Positions 61,301 through 64,000 of a stretch of DNA of 64,000 nt are shown here, piece by piece (position 1 is the first letter of the stretch; each line of letters begins with the position of its first letter). A program made the position numbers and the translations under genes. Location of the stretch: contig NMRA01000333.1 of NCBI GenBank assembly GCA_002633005.1, positions 220,321-284,320 of the forward strand. Direction: 5' to 3'. The stretch comes from Phoronis australis. Taxonomy: Eukaryota; Phoronida; Phoronidae. The notes beneath the pieces are model-generated. The model searched no databases. It was not told the origin of the DNA and saw only the letters and a program-made list of their open reading frames with translations.

Positions 61301-63803
61301 AAGTTTTTTTAAAAGTTACTCCCATCAGAGTTGCAGTGCACAGCACATCGGTAATACTTTGTTAGCATTGGAAGGATGAATAGAGTAATGCAGTCAAGAA
61401 AATAACTTAAGGGACTCCAATGGAGCGAAAATGCTATTGGATACCATTGATTTGCAGAAGGTTCAACGACAACTCATAATAATGGTCGGTCACCCCTTCA
61501 AATTAAATTGCTCCTGTGTACCTGGCTGCCCTGAACAGTGCAACAGCCTGCCCTGCATTCTGGTTACGTAATGCTTCGTGTATGGACAACATGGCATTCA
61601 CTCTCTGTTGCTCCATGTCGACCTCGGATGCTGCATCAAATGGGGACACGCCCTCGGGGACGTCGCCACGACCTTGAAAGATGTCGGACAGGTCTTCAGA
61701 GACGTCATCCCACATGGATTCCAGTTCTTGCTCAGAAAACATGGAAGACGCCGACTCGGCATTTTCAGCTAGAACAAGAGGAGTCATGTGACAAAATAAA
61801 ATAAAAGTGACAATGTACATGTGGAGTATGTCAAATTTTCCCAGGGGTATAGGAGTTTAGGTAGGATGTCTTATATACGTTTGATTCCCTTCGTCTGATT
61901 GACAGTAAGCTATGTGCATGGTTCATAACACTTCATATGCAATCTCATAAAAGAATTTTTGTTTTCAATTGCAAAGGCGAAATATTTTGCCACAAAAAAT
62001 GAGAGCATTCAACATTGAATATAGAGAAAGGTATAACAATCCAACGTAGCCATCTCAGAGGAGTAAAGGTAAGACCTAACCAGATACCTTTTACAGTGCG
62101 TCAGGTGAGAAAAGAGGCCACAAGACAGAGACAGTTTTACGCTCACATAAAATATTTCTGAGATCATCATGATTTTAGGAATATGTAGTTTCATTAAAAC
62201 TTTGAACTTTAAAAAGAAGTGCGACCCCCTGAAATGACGAAGCTTGAGACTTGAACCTGCCTTACCATTGGCTGGTTGATTTATCTTCTTTTTCTGCTTC
62301 TTCGCCTTCTTTTTCTGCACGATTACGTGACTCGTCGTTTTACAATAGTGCTCCAACATCTTCATAAACAGGTGAGTGGTCTCAATTAGATTCTTCAAAA
62401 ATGTCCTGTGAGTAAACACAACACAACACATGTCAGCAATCAGAAACATAAAATCTATGAATTAGCAAAGCATTACTGGTGTATTTCAAGAACAACCGGA
62501 AAACTTAACATTCTTTTCTGAAATTTTAAGATAAATCACTATAGAAATTCTTCATGTATTCTTCCTCAATGCCAACAGAGGTCACTCTACAAGACATCAT
62601 TTACTGCTGAACTAGAGAAACATTAAATTCCCTAAACATGTTTTCTTTACAGTTTAAATGACAGCTAAACTTACTTAACCATAATAGTCAATATCAGGGG
62701 CCCGCATTTTTAGAACCAGTTCCTCCACTGTGTAATGGGTATCAAATTGGTTCCCAAAGTGATCAGACCCTAGGGAACTTCTGCTAGAATCAATTACGAT
62801 AATTATATTGCCCCAGTATACTCACCTTGACTGTTTAGTCTGGTCAAACTTCTTGATCAACATTAGAAATACATCTCGGTATTCCATAAGGTAAAATATA
62901 TTACCTGTTACAAACGACAAAAACACGCATTAGAGATAATTCACCAAATTGCGATATTTTTTTGCAAATGAAATGATAAAATCTTGAATAGTTTCCAATA
63001 GACAAAAGAATTCATTTAAAAAGACATGCCATTGACTCTAGTTATTCTCAGGCATGCGAAGCTAAGTGAAACGAAAAAATAGATGCCATCAACATCAGCA
63101 TTAGCATCAGCATCAGCATTAGCATCAGCATCAGTATTAGTATCAGTATTAGTATCAGTATTAGTATCAGTATTAGTATCAGTATTAGTATCAGTATTAG
63201 TATCAGTATCAGTATCAGTATCACTATTAAGGCCAAAAGGCAAAGTTGGTTCAGGTCTTTTTAAACAATAGTTAGTGGTGTGGTATTTTTTGTAGTCAAC
63301 TTTTTCAAAACAATGCAACGTGAGCACAAGCTGCGTAGTGTGGACATCAAGTGTGTGAGGCGGGTTATCACAAGCAGGAAATTATGCCTCACTTGACAAA
63401 CAAAGACATTTAAAAACTCGCTTACGTGACTTTGCGGGACTTTTCAAACAAACAATTAGAAAAATGTTTGTGATCTTGGCTGAAACTGACACATGTGGGC
63501 ACTTTTTTCTTCAAGTAGTGAGGCACGGGTTTCAAAATGCTAAGACTTTGTTTGGCCTAATAACATAGCAGACGGCTCCAAGTCTCCCCCTTACTTTTGA
63601 TGACCTTTGCACTGTCCCTCAACTGCTGGTCACTATTCCTGTCCATCTCATTCAGGGTCAATAGCAGCTCTTGGTACGCACGCAGAGCAAGATGCATCCT
63701 CTTAGACCACGTCAGCGCCATCTTCTTGTCAGAGAGGATCATGTCGTGATACGTTGTCAGATTCGTCTGGATATAGTGGAATGTCGGTATGGACAGGGTC
63801 TCA
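13230..63803 (-). CDS. TIMELESS: TIMELESS (Tof1/Swi1/timeout family), C-terminal 974 residues (5'-partial)
   Basis: Exons in transcript order: 63595-63803, 62826-62904, 62266-62405, 61522-61768, 60778-60875, 58266-58340 (near-identical copy at 57238-57312), 55582-55651, 54085-54292, 52684-52829, 51631-51716, 51167-51299, 46705-46787, 45537-45698, 25267-25491, 24446-24514, 22682-22800, 20600-20796, 19784-19858, 16682-16989, 13830-13907, 13230-13348. All are GT/AG; counting one copy of the duplicated exon they total 975 codons with stop. Diagnostic blocks shared with human TIMELESS (about 1208 residues) include [78 protein letters not shown] and ERFWRIP, the last in the PARP1-binding region. 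In other animals it works with TIPIN in fork protection and checkpoint signalling. The N-terminal ~380 residues and promoter are off the right edge. Confidence 0.97.
13830..13907 (-). CDS. TIMELESS: TIMELESS exon 20 of window
   Basis: Acceptor GTTCTAG, donor GTGGGT. Encodes [20 protein letters not shown] and PLSKPK, a fourth copy of the SDSDEEPL-type acidic module. Phase 1-1. Confidence 0.85.
14331..14549 (-). repeat. Dispersed ~200-bp repeat, copy 2 (inverted)
   Basis: Reverse complement of the element at 3750-3952; shared blocks include CATGCAAGGTCAGTGAAAG and GGGTTTATGGTCC. Lies in the last TIMELESS intron but one. Confidence 0.75.
14550..16400. other. Intron sequence with nothing recognised
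   Basis: AT-rich TIMELESS intron DNA. No ORF with a domain, tandem repeat or long inverted repeat seen; a short direct repeat CATATTTTATATAATTTA lies near 14956-14998. Confidence 0.5.
16407..16568. repeat. 54-bp tandem repeat, 3 copies, each with an AP-1-like palindrome
   Basis: GTGATGGGTCAATGACTGGG starts at 16407, 16461 and 16515. Each unit ends with AAAATGACTCATTTT, a 15-bp palindrome around TGACTCA. Lies in the TIMELESS intron after exon 19. Confidence 0.95.
16682..16989 (-). CDS. TIMELESS: TIMELESS exon 19 of window, repeated SES-acidic motifs
   Basis: Acceptor ATTTCAG, donor GTGAGT. Contains [24 protein letters not shown] and [12 protein letters not shown], three copies of one acidic serine module about 27 residues apart, with basic patches between. 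They suit casein kinase 2 acceptor sites (inference). Phase 2 in, phase 1 out. Confidence 0.88.
17026..17140 (+). repeat. Fragment of the 50.2-kb TIR element
   Basis: GGCTGTGCCAGTAAAAACAT and CACTTTCATTTTTTACCCAC match the left half of the element at 50197-50392. Its right-half counterpart lies at about 18600-18670, implying later insertion between. Confidence 0.55.
17440..18165 (+). repeat. Module repeat related to the CCACTAG family
   Basis: Three diverged modules share CCAAATCTGTCCGAAAATCGACTGG-type text (e.g. CCGAAAATCGACTGGT at 17689) and 'caaat..catcatgatc' blocks. Ends in a short direct duplication ACAAGAAATGATAATGAC at 18069-18108 and a GAC-rich tail. Non-coding; minus-strand ORFs here are spurious. 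Confidence 0.6.
18600..18670 (+). repeat. Right-hand fragment of the 50.2-kb TIR element
   Basis: ATTTTTATTTCAACTGCC, a C-run and CATACAGAATCTTTGC match the right half of 50197-50392. Confidence 0.5.
19117..19345. mobile_element. MITE with GGCCCGTTCC terminal inverted repeats
   Basis: GGCCCGTTCCAACAAAACTG at 19117 matches the reverse complement of the sequence ending 19345 over about 27 bp with few mismatches. The interior is rich in CTTAAG and TTAAG half-sites and has no ORF. About 229 bp, in a TIMELESS intron. Confidence 0.8.
19784..19858 (-). CDS. TIMELESS: TIMELESS exon 18 of window
   Basis: A 75-nt phase 2-2 exon encoding [20 protein letters not shown] then DSSD. Basic and poorly conserved, but frame and splice sites fit (TTGACAG / GTAATG). 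Confidence 0.8.
20070..20460 (+). repeat. Dispersed repeat, copy 1
   Basis: Shares ordered blocks with 41950-42230, including CACAGGTTATCTGCGATGTC / CACAAATTATCTGTGATTTC and GATGACAACCGTC / GACGACAACAATT. Diverged, non-coding. Confidence 0.5.
20600..20796 (-). CDS. TIMELESS: TIMELESS exon 17 of window
   Basis: Begins [20 protein letters not shown] (PARP1-binding region by homology) and ends in a basic coiled-coil-like run [18 protein letters not shown]. Phase 0 in, phase 2 out. Confidence 0.95.
20800..22680. other. Intron sequence with nothing recognised
   Basis: TIMELESS intron between exons 16 and 17 (20797-22681). AT-rich; ORFs at 21641 and 22136 show no domain or splice support. Confidence 0.5.
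22682..22800 (-). CDS. TIMELESS: TIMELESS exon 16 of window
   Basis: Encodes [20 protein letters not shown] and [18 protein letters not shown], nearly the vertebrate sequence. Phase 1 in, phase 0 out. Confidence 0.96.
23180..23670 (-). repeat. Dispersed ~500-bp family, copy 2
   Basis: Shares ordered blocks with 35420 and 44420: ATCCACAAAACTTTAGAT, AAAATTTAGCAAAAAG, CATGTGAAAG and AGCCATTTCTGAGATGTGAT. Inverted relative to 4205. Confidence 0.6.
24446..24514 (-). CDS. TIMELESS: TIMELESS exon 15 of window
   Basis: Acceptor TTAAG, donor GTATGA. Encodes [20 protein letters not shown] and EE, aligning with vertebrate IPLLWLQNCLIRAADDREED. Too short for most ORF finders. Phase 1-1. Confidence 0.9.
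24593..24824. mobile_element. MITE with ACTCACAGCAAAA inverted ends and GTAC flanks
   Basis: ACTCACAGCAAAAATTAAAG at 24595-24614 pairs with the sequence ending 24822; arms of about 30 bp with a few mismatches. GTAC at both ends is a possible 4-bp target duplication. No coding capacity. Confidence 0.75.
25267..25491 (-). CDS. TIMELESS: TIMELESS exon 14 of window (acidic)
   Basis: Acceptor GTTTTAG, donor GTAAGT. A Ser/Glu/Asp-rich exon: [19 protein letters not shown], then [19 protein letters not shown]. Vertebrate TIMELESS has a long acidic stretch in this position. Phase 1-1. Confidence 0.9.
25525..26130 (+). repeat. Dispersed ~500-bp family, copy 3
   Basis: Begins AAGGTTATGAAGGACCATTT, then CCTCAGAAATGGCAGATTGG, matching the start of the other copies. 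Lies immediately upstream, on the transcribed strand, of the TIMELESS exon at 25267. Confidence 0.6.
26276..26466. repeat. Foldback with 38-bp arms and an internal 15-bp hairpin
   Basis: 26276-26313 is the reverse complement of 26430-26466 except for one missing T. Immediately before the right arm is a perfect hairpin, 26396-26410 with 26415-26429, loop AATG. No ORF of interest. Confidence 0.88.
27074..27224. mobile_element. 135-bp hAT-type MITE with perfect 8-bp TSD
   Basis: Element 27082-27216 begins TAGTGCTGTAGT and ends ACTACAGCACTG (11 of 12 inverted). It is flanked by TGCAAGAC at 27074-27081 and 27217-27224. Eight-bp duplications and CAGTG-type ends are typical of hAT elements. Confidence 0.88.
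28331..28423. repeat. 12-bp minisatellite AATGAATGAACA, ~5 units plus GAAT-rich lead
   Basis: GAATGAACAAAT repeats five times after a short run of AATG units. Reading frames (FIHL repeats on the minus strand) are products of the repeat. Confidence 0.95.
28500..29645. other. Intron sequence, partly GC-richer, unexplained
   Basis: 29230-29640 is clearly richer in GC than the surrounding intron and looks like once-coding DNA, but all frames have several stops and I recognise no protein family. 28500-29230 shows nothing. Confidence 0.45.
29650..29962 (+). repeat. CCACTAG-family module repeat, cut by the gap
   Basis: Modules with TTGCCACTACGAGGTG, AAATTTAACAAAGATACAGC and GGAGGAGCCACAGTAGT resemble the arrays at 47.8 and 59.3 kb. 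Stops at the N run. Confidence 0.65.
29963..30880. other. Assembly gap, 918 N
   Basis: An unbroken run of N. Reported ORFs crossing it have no meaning. It lies inside the large TIMELESS intron between a module repeat and a minisatellite. Confidence 1.
31071..31617. repeat. ~20-bp palindromic minisatellite, ~27 units of two alternating types
   Basis: Units of the form TTTCCACCCGGGTGAAAATAA and TTTCCACCTAGGTTGAAATAA alternate over 547 bp. Each centres on a palindrome (CACCCGGGTG or ACCTAGGT). Minus-strand ORFs of up to 138 codons (WKLFSPG repeats) occur in several frames and are spurious. Confidence 0.95.
32060..32740 (+). repeat. CCACTAG-family module repeat
   Basis: GGCCACTAGAGGGCACAGAG near 32190 and GGCCACTAGGTGGCACAGAG near 32397 are followed by diverged copies of the roughly 145-bp module found at 47.8 kb. 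Another inverted-type GGAGGCGCCACA occurs near 32652. Confidence 0.7.
33507..33512 (+). promoter_or_regulatory. Candidate splice donor of a 5' non-coding exon of the GPCR
   Basis: CACTGAG|GTAAGTACT is a near-consensus donor on the + strand, following 400 bp of comparatively repeat-free sequence. A strong + strand acceptor lies at 40098-40099. Linking them is inference only. Confidence 0.3.
33760..34200 (+). repeat. Dispersed ~500-bp family, copy 4
   Basis: CATGTAGGACCATAGAAAAA followed by CTCAGAAATAGCTGACCATA and later GACTAAACAGATTTGTTGAT correspond to the start and end blocks of the family. Confidence 0.55.
35420..36085 (-). repeat. Dispersed ~500-bp family, copy 5
   Basis: Shares GAATTTAGCAAAAC, GATGAAATCTCAAAACCACT and CCCCTCATGCAAAAGTGAA with 44420. 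It seems interrupted by about 100 bp of unrelated sequence near 35830-35930. Confidence 0.65.
36090..39025. other. Intron sequence with nothing recognised
   Basis: AT-rich DNA within the 20-kb TIMELESS intron and upstream of the nested GPCR. ORFs at 36168 and 36684 (80-86 codons) show no domain. Confidence 0.5.
39031..39496 (+). mobile_element. hAT-type MITE, copy 1
   Basis: Begins CAGGCCTTTATGCAGCG and ends CCTGGATAAAGGCCTG. About 80-90% like the copy at 49419-49934. Contains a perfect 12-bp inverted repeat CAATGCATATAC / GTATATGCATTG. Flanking target duplication is not clear here. Confidence 0.85.
40100..40506 (+). promoter_or_regulatory. Probable 5' UTR of the nested GPCR
   Basis: Preceded by a strong acceptor (CCGCTCTTTCCGCTCTAG ending 40099), suggesting that a spliced leader exon joins here. 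Contains upstream ATGs, including a 66-codon ORF at 40117-40317 that could act as a uORF. It could equally be promoter. Confidence 0.4.
40507..41577 (+). CDS. Orphan class A (rhodopsin-like) GPCR, single exon, nested in TIMELESS
   Basis: 356 residues with seven hydrophobic segments at about 27-48, 52-75, 101-133, 149-170, 188-214, 238-260 and 274-299. Landmarks: N36 (1.50), N63 instead of D at 2.50 (LAMSN), MDRL130 in place of DRY (R3.50 = R130), W157 (4.50), CWIP with P253 (6.50) and LDPITY with D294 (7.49). No Cys is at 3.25 and TM5 has no proline. Two N-glycosylation sequons (NGS, NTT) lie in extracellular loop 1. Melanocortin-, cannabinoid- and lysolipid-type receptors also lack the TM3 cysteine, but no close family is recognised and the ligand is unknown. 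It lies antisense to TIMELESS in a 20-kb intron; its ATG follows an in-frame stop region. Confidence 0.92.
   Translation: MGVVEETSDTELIRVAFCRNLQISGTILDSLAIIANLFALLVLASVKHKKSQIIFLFSLAMSNLIYPVADMAFMFTLEFECKGEYRNGSFNHHPEWNTTTNIIGYMSLKSIHDTAVSATLYISFAMTMDRLVAILKPLRYGQIVTKRKIYLTTAICWCLALLGFLSMIQTITTGPLPTWEDRYIPFIKAYSIFTYTFTFFLLLILIITYSYLFRQIRKAHSFAKATNQNIHDKYKGTVTVFIIVCSFAVCWIPANVFDIYHYSMSQEEIRKNYQTIATIYLVLRSIFRLNAILDPITYVSLNKHIRQSTLFKLFWKELGKDTTQLSYEYKYVRGDTSQHEVVKGSFKEKTCRRDYV
41937..41942 (+). terminator. GPCR poly(A) signal AATAAA
   Basis: First clear AATAAA after the GPCR stop, 360 bases downstream. Confidence 0.6.
41950..42230 (+). repeat. Dispersed repeat, copy 2
   Basis: Diverged copy of 20070-20460, same orientation, immediately downstream of the GPCR gene's poly(A) signal. 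Confidence 0.5.
42250..44400. other. Intron sequence with nothing firmly recognised
   Basis: 43300-43560 contains several degenerate 'aatttggg' tokens that may be an old repeat. A 116-codon ORF at 42682-43032 has no domain. GTTGCATGATGCAAC near 42512 is a 15-bp palindrome. Confidence 0.5.
44420..44945 (-). repeat. Dispersed ~500-bp family, copy 6
   Basis: Contains AAAATTTAGCAAATAG, GATGAAATCTCAAAAAACAC, CCCCTCATGCAAAAGTGAA and, at its end, GGGCCCTACATGACCTT. Probably the most complete copy here. Confidence 0.65.
45537..45698 (-). CDS. TIMELESS: TIMELESS exon 13 of window
   Basis: Encodes [20 protein letters not shown] and [20 protein letters not shown] followed by a basic GGGKGRKRS. Precedes the 20-kb intron. 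Phase 1 in, phase 1 out. Confidence 0.94.
46247..46264 (-). promoter_or_regulatory. Single near-consensus CTCF-like site
   Basis: The minus strand reads TTCACTAGGTGGCGCTGGCA, close to the bilaterian CTCF core, in non-repetitive intron DNA. Binding is inferred from the motif only. Confidence 0.4.
46705..46787 (-). CDS. TIMELESS: TIMELESS exon 12 of window, with repeated acceptor
   Basis: Encodes [20 protein letters not shown] and DQYRGSN, matching vertebrate ELELQRLFEEFRDS. Phase 2 in, phase 1 out. Its first ~16 bases and acceptor are one unit of a 60-bp tandem array running to 47045. Frame stays open upstream for at least three units, so other acceptors could extend the exon. Confidence 0.88.
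46772..47045. repeat. 60-bp minisatellite that repeats a TIMELESS 3' splice site
   Basis: ACTTGGGCGAGACGACCTGT recurs at 46772, 46832, 46892, 46952 and 47014 (periods 60, 60, 60, 62). Each unit carries, on the minus strand, TTATTATGACAG|GTCGTCTC, the acceptor and first bases of exon 12; the fourth has lost the AG. Confidence 0.93.
47340..48960 (+). repeat. Array of ~145-bp CCACTAG modules in a three-module higher-order repeat
   Basis: CCACTAG-type cores at 47823, 47984, 48129, 48268, 48429, 48574, 48719 and 48875. Three module types (followed by GGCGCCACAGT, GGCGCAAAC and GGCACACC) recur in the order C-A-B at 445-bp steps. No coding content. Lies in the TIMELESS intron between exons 11 and 12. 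Confidence 0.88.
49411..49942 (+). mobile_element. hAT-type MITE, copy 2, with perfect 8-bp TSD
   Basis: Element 49419-49934, same ends as the copy at 39031. It is flanked by CCGTACAT at 49411-49418 and 49935-49942. About 50 bp longer through a short internal duplication of GGACGCCCAATGTATCATTT. Non-coding. Confidence 0.92.
50197..50392. mobile_element. MITE with GGGCTGTTCTAGC inverted ends
   Basis: GGGCTGTTCTAGCAAAAACA at the left pairs with the sequence ending GCTGGAACAGCCC; arms of about 30 bp with mismatches. TGA flanks both ends, a possible 3-bp duplication. Fragments of the same element lie at 17026 and 18600. Confidence 0.72.
51167..51299 (-). CDS. TIMELESS: TIMELESS exon 11 of window
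   Basis: Acceptor CTTTCAG, donor GTAAGT. Encodes [20 protein letters not shown] and [20 protein letters not shown], corresponding to vertebrate DVVEAILAHL...TRKQIIHHLVQMGLA. Phase 1 in, phase 2 out. Confidence 0.94.
51631..51716 (-). CDS. TIMELESS: TIMELESS exon 10 of window
   Basis: Acceptor TTTGCAG, donor GTAAGA. Encodes [20 protein letters not shown] and EEFKNDEE, the first Myb-like helix set of the TIMELESS C-terminal region. Confidence 0.93.
52684..52829 (-). CDS. TIMELESS: TIMELESS exon 9 of window
   Basis: Encodes [20 protein letters not shown] and [20 protein letters not shown] then YGSYK. The donor is GTATGT; ORF readthrough past it is intronic. Phase 0 in, phase 2 out. Confidence 0.95.
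53470..53730 (+). repeat. Short CCACTAG-family module fragment
   Basis: GGCTACTAGGTGGCGCATGA followed by AATCAAATCCGTGTGAAAC and a 'tttgcaaatttcatg' block resembles one and a half modules of the 47.8-kb array. Confidence 0.6.
54085..54292 (-). CDS. TIMELESS: TIMELESS exon 8 of window
   Basis: Encodes [40 protein letters not shown] and [13 protein letters not shown], strongly conserved in the family. Phase 2 in, phase 0 out. Confidence 0.96.
54582..54982 (+). pseudogene. Decayed GIY-YIG endonuclease fragment of a Penelope-like retroelement
   Basis: Frame 1 (54582-about 54720) gives [20 protein letters not shown] and LGTRIKKH, matching the YxIxC...TYIGETxRxLxxRIKEH pattern of Penelope-like endonucleases, with YIG changed to YIA. 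After a frameshift, 54734-54982 gives [20 protein letters not shown] and [12 protein letters not shown], the expected downstream block. No reverse transcriptase is nearby, so this is a dead 5'-truncated copy in a TIMELESS intron. Confidence 0.78.
55320..55378. repeat. TTTATT-rich low-complexity tract
   Basis: TTCATTCATTTATTTATTTT-type sequence with no other content, in the TIMELESS intron between exons 7 and 8. Confidence 0.85.
55582..55651 (-). CDS. TIMELESS: TIMELESS exon 7 of window
   Basis: Acceptor TCTGTAG, donor GTAATT. Encodes [20 protein letters not shown] and FIKR, matching vertebrate VSEKEFNFLDYLKRF. Phase 1 in, phase 2 out. Confidence 0.92.
56928..57954. repeat. 1-kb direct repeat, left copy
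   Basis: From AGCTCTTTCTTCATTGGCCG to GCCGCGGAAATTTT; about 98-99% identical to 57956-58984 and separated from it by one N. Contains a copy of TIMELESS exon 6 and the left part of the GGCTTGGAAT transposon. Confidence 0.95.
57238..57312 (-). CDS. TIMELESS: TIMELESS exon 6 duplicate (probably assembly duplicate)
   Basis: Same exon as 58266-58340 with one visible coding change (P for A before DDE). It sits in the left copy of a 1-kb direct repeat joined by an N at 57955. Both copies keep frame if spliced, but only one is probably real. Confidence 0.6.
57956..58984. repeat. 1-kb direct repeat, right copy
   Basis: Near-identical to 56928-57954 with scattered substitutions and small indels. It continues into the intact right end of the transposon at 59085, so it is the complete version. 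Confidence 0.95.
58266..58340 (-). CDS. TIMELESS: TIMELESS exon 6 of window (copy in right-hand duplicate)
   Basis: A 75-nt symmetrical phase 1-1 exon with acceptor TTTAATAG and donor GTAAAG. Encodes [20 protein letters not shown] and ADDE, the acidic linker before the conserved [12 protein letters not shown] block. Acceptor choice is set by frame: the nearer CTCAG would give a stop. Confidence 0.8.
58581..59085. mobile_element. Non-autonomous DNA transposon with AGGGCTTGGAAT / ATTCCAAGCCT ends
   Basis: The left end AGGGCTTGGAATGACC pairs with the right end ATTCCAAGCCT. ATTCTC occurs on both sides as a possible part of the target duplication. The 505-bp interior is GC-richer than the intron and open on the minus strand for 123 codons, but I see no transposase motif. 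A copy truncated at the contig join begins at 57550. Confidence 0.75.
59170..60620 (+). repeat. Second array of ~145-bp CCACTAG modules
   Basis: Cores at 59268, 59336, 59450, 59576, 59716, 59873, 60018, 60164, 60310 and 60454, in the same C-A-B order as the first array with steps of about 424-450 bp. CCACCAGGGGGCACAGC at 60454 is the closest to a CTCF consensus. TIMELESS intron between exons 5 and 6. Confidence 0.88.
60778..60875 (-). CDS. TIMELESS: TIMELESS exon 5 of window
   Basis: Encodes [20 protein letters not shown] and [12 protein letters not shown], a TIMELESS signature. Acceptor ATTTCAG, donor GTGAGT; phase 2 in, phase 1 out. Confidence 0.96.
61522..61768 (-). CDS. TIMELESS: TIMELESS exon 4 of window
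   Basis: Acceptor GTTCTAG, donor GTACAC. Encodes an acidic stretch [17 protein letters not shown], then [20 protein letters not shown] and AVALFRAAR. Phase 1 in, phase 2 out. Confidence 0.95.
61800..62260. other. Intron sequence with nothing recognised
   Basis: TIMELESS intron between exons 3 and 4 (62266 and 61768). AT-rich, no repeats or ORFs of note. Confidence 0.5.
62266..62405 (-). CDS. TIMELESS: TIMELESS exon 3 of window
   Basis: Encodes [20 protein letters not shown] followed by a Lys-rich patch ([10 protein letters not shown]), a likely nuclear-localisation-type basic stretch also present in vertebrate TIMELESS. Phase 2 in, phase 1 out. Confidence 0.95.
62826..62904 (-). CDS. TIMELESS: TIMELESS exon 2 of window
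   Basis: Acceptor GTAACAG, donor GTGAGT. Encodes [20 protein letters not shown] and QTKQS, matching vertebrate NIFYVMEYRELFLALFRKFD. Phase 1 in, phase 2 out. Confidence 0.95.
63093..63227. repeat. Hexamer microsatellite (ATCAGY/ATTAGY)n
   Basis: AGCATC/AGCATT units change to AGTATC/AGTATT units about a third of the way along. Open frames on both strands ([20 protein letters not shown]) are products of the repeat. TIMELESS intron between exons 1 and 2. Confidence 0.96.
63595..63803 (-). CDS. TIMELESS: TIMELESS exon 1 of window
   Basis: Acceptor ATTTCAG, donor GTAAGG. Encodes [20 protein letters not shown] and [20 protein letters not shown], part of the N-terminal helical-repeat domain. Phase 2 in, phase 1 out. 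Confidence 0.95.
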
Positions 63804-64000
63804 CTGAAATATTGAACACCACTGTCTTGTATTGGTTTTAAGTTCATGCAAGAAGAATTGTTTAGCTTACATGAGTTTTCAAAATATGCTGGACAATGCC
63901 AAACTTCAATAAAATTTTGAGGCACACAATTGGTAATAATACATCAAGACAAATCTAGAAGCAAATTCTAATGCTTTTGCACCTGACTGTTTTGTCTGGC

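Noticed and set aside
63016-63327. ORFs with DTDTNT, ILILIL and SVLVSV runs
   Set aside because: Translations of a hexamer microsatellite in an intron.

Overview
This 64-kb window is nuclear DNA from an animal. Genes are split by AT-rich introns of about 0.3 to 20 kb with GT/AG borders. Proteins resemble vertebrate orthologues exon by exon, and the introns hold many short DNA transposons, foldbacks and satellites. The repeat content and the single invertebrate-like TTC21 suggest a non-vertebrate bilaterian, probably marine (lophotrochozoan or invertebrate deuterostome); I cannot name the species from sequence alone.

Layout. (1) 260-10037, + strand: the last 13 coding exons of TTC21B/IFT139, a retrograde intraflagellar-transport (IFT-A) TPR protein, about 599 residues, with a poly(A) signal at 10195. 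(2) 10201-13070: a tail-to-tail intergenic spacer. (3) 13230-63803, - strand: 21 distinct exons (974 codons plus stop) of TIMELESS, the replication-fork protection factor of the Tof1/Swi1/timeout family. The N-terminal third lies beyond the right edge. (4) 40507-41577, + strand: an intact single-exon class A GPCR nested antisense in a 20-kb TIMELESS intron. I checked phase at every listed splice junction of both split genes and the reading frames close exactly.

The rest is repeats: two arrays of roughly 145-bp modules, each with a CTCF-like CCACTAGGKGGCRC core; hAT-type MITEs, two with perfect 8-bp target-site duplications; several foldbacks; a roughly 500-bp dispersed family with six copies; a decayed Penelope-like GIY-YIG fragment; and micro- and minisatellites. 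A 918-bp N gap lies at 29963-30880. Single Ns at 5670 and 57955 look like contig joins. The second is flanked by a 1-kb near-identical direct repeat that contains a TIMELESS exon and is probably a false (haplotypic) duplication.

The most interesting signals are: a 60-bp minisatellite that multiplies a TIMELESS 3' splice site so that upstream acceptors would add 20 or 40 residues in frame; the CTCF-like repeat arrays in two TIMELESS introns; a GPCR with the N2.50/D7.49 swap known from GnRH receptors, without the usual TM3 cysteine; and strong intronic and intergenic hairpins with no assigned role.
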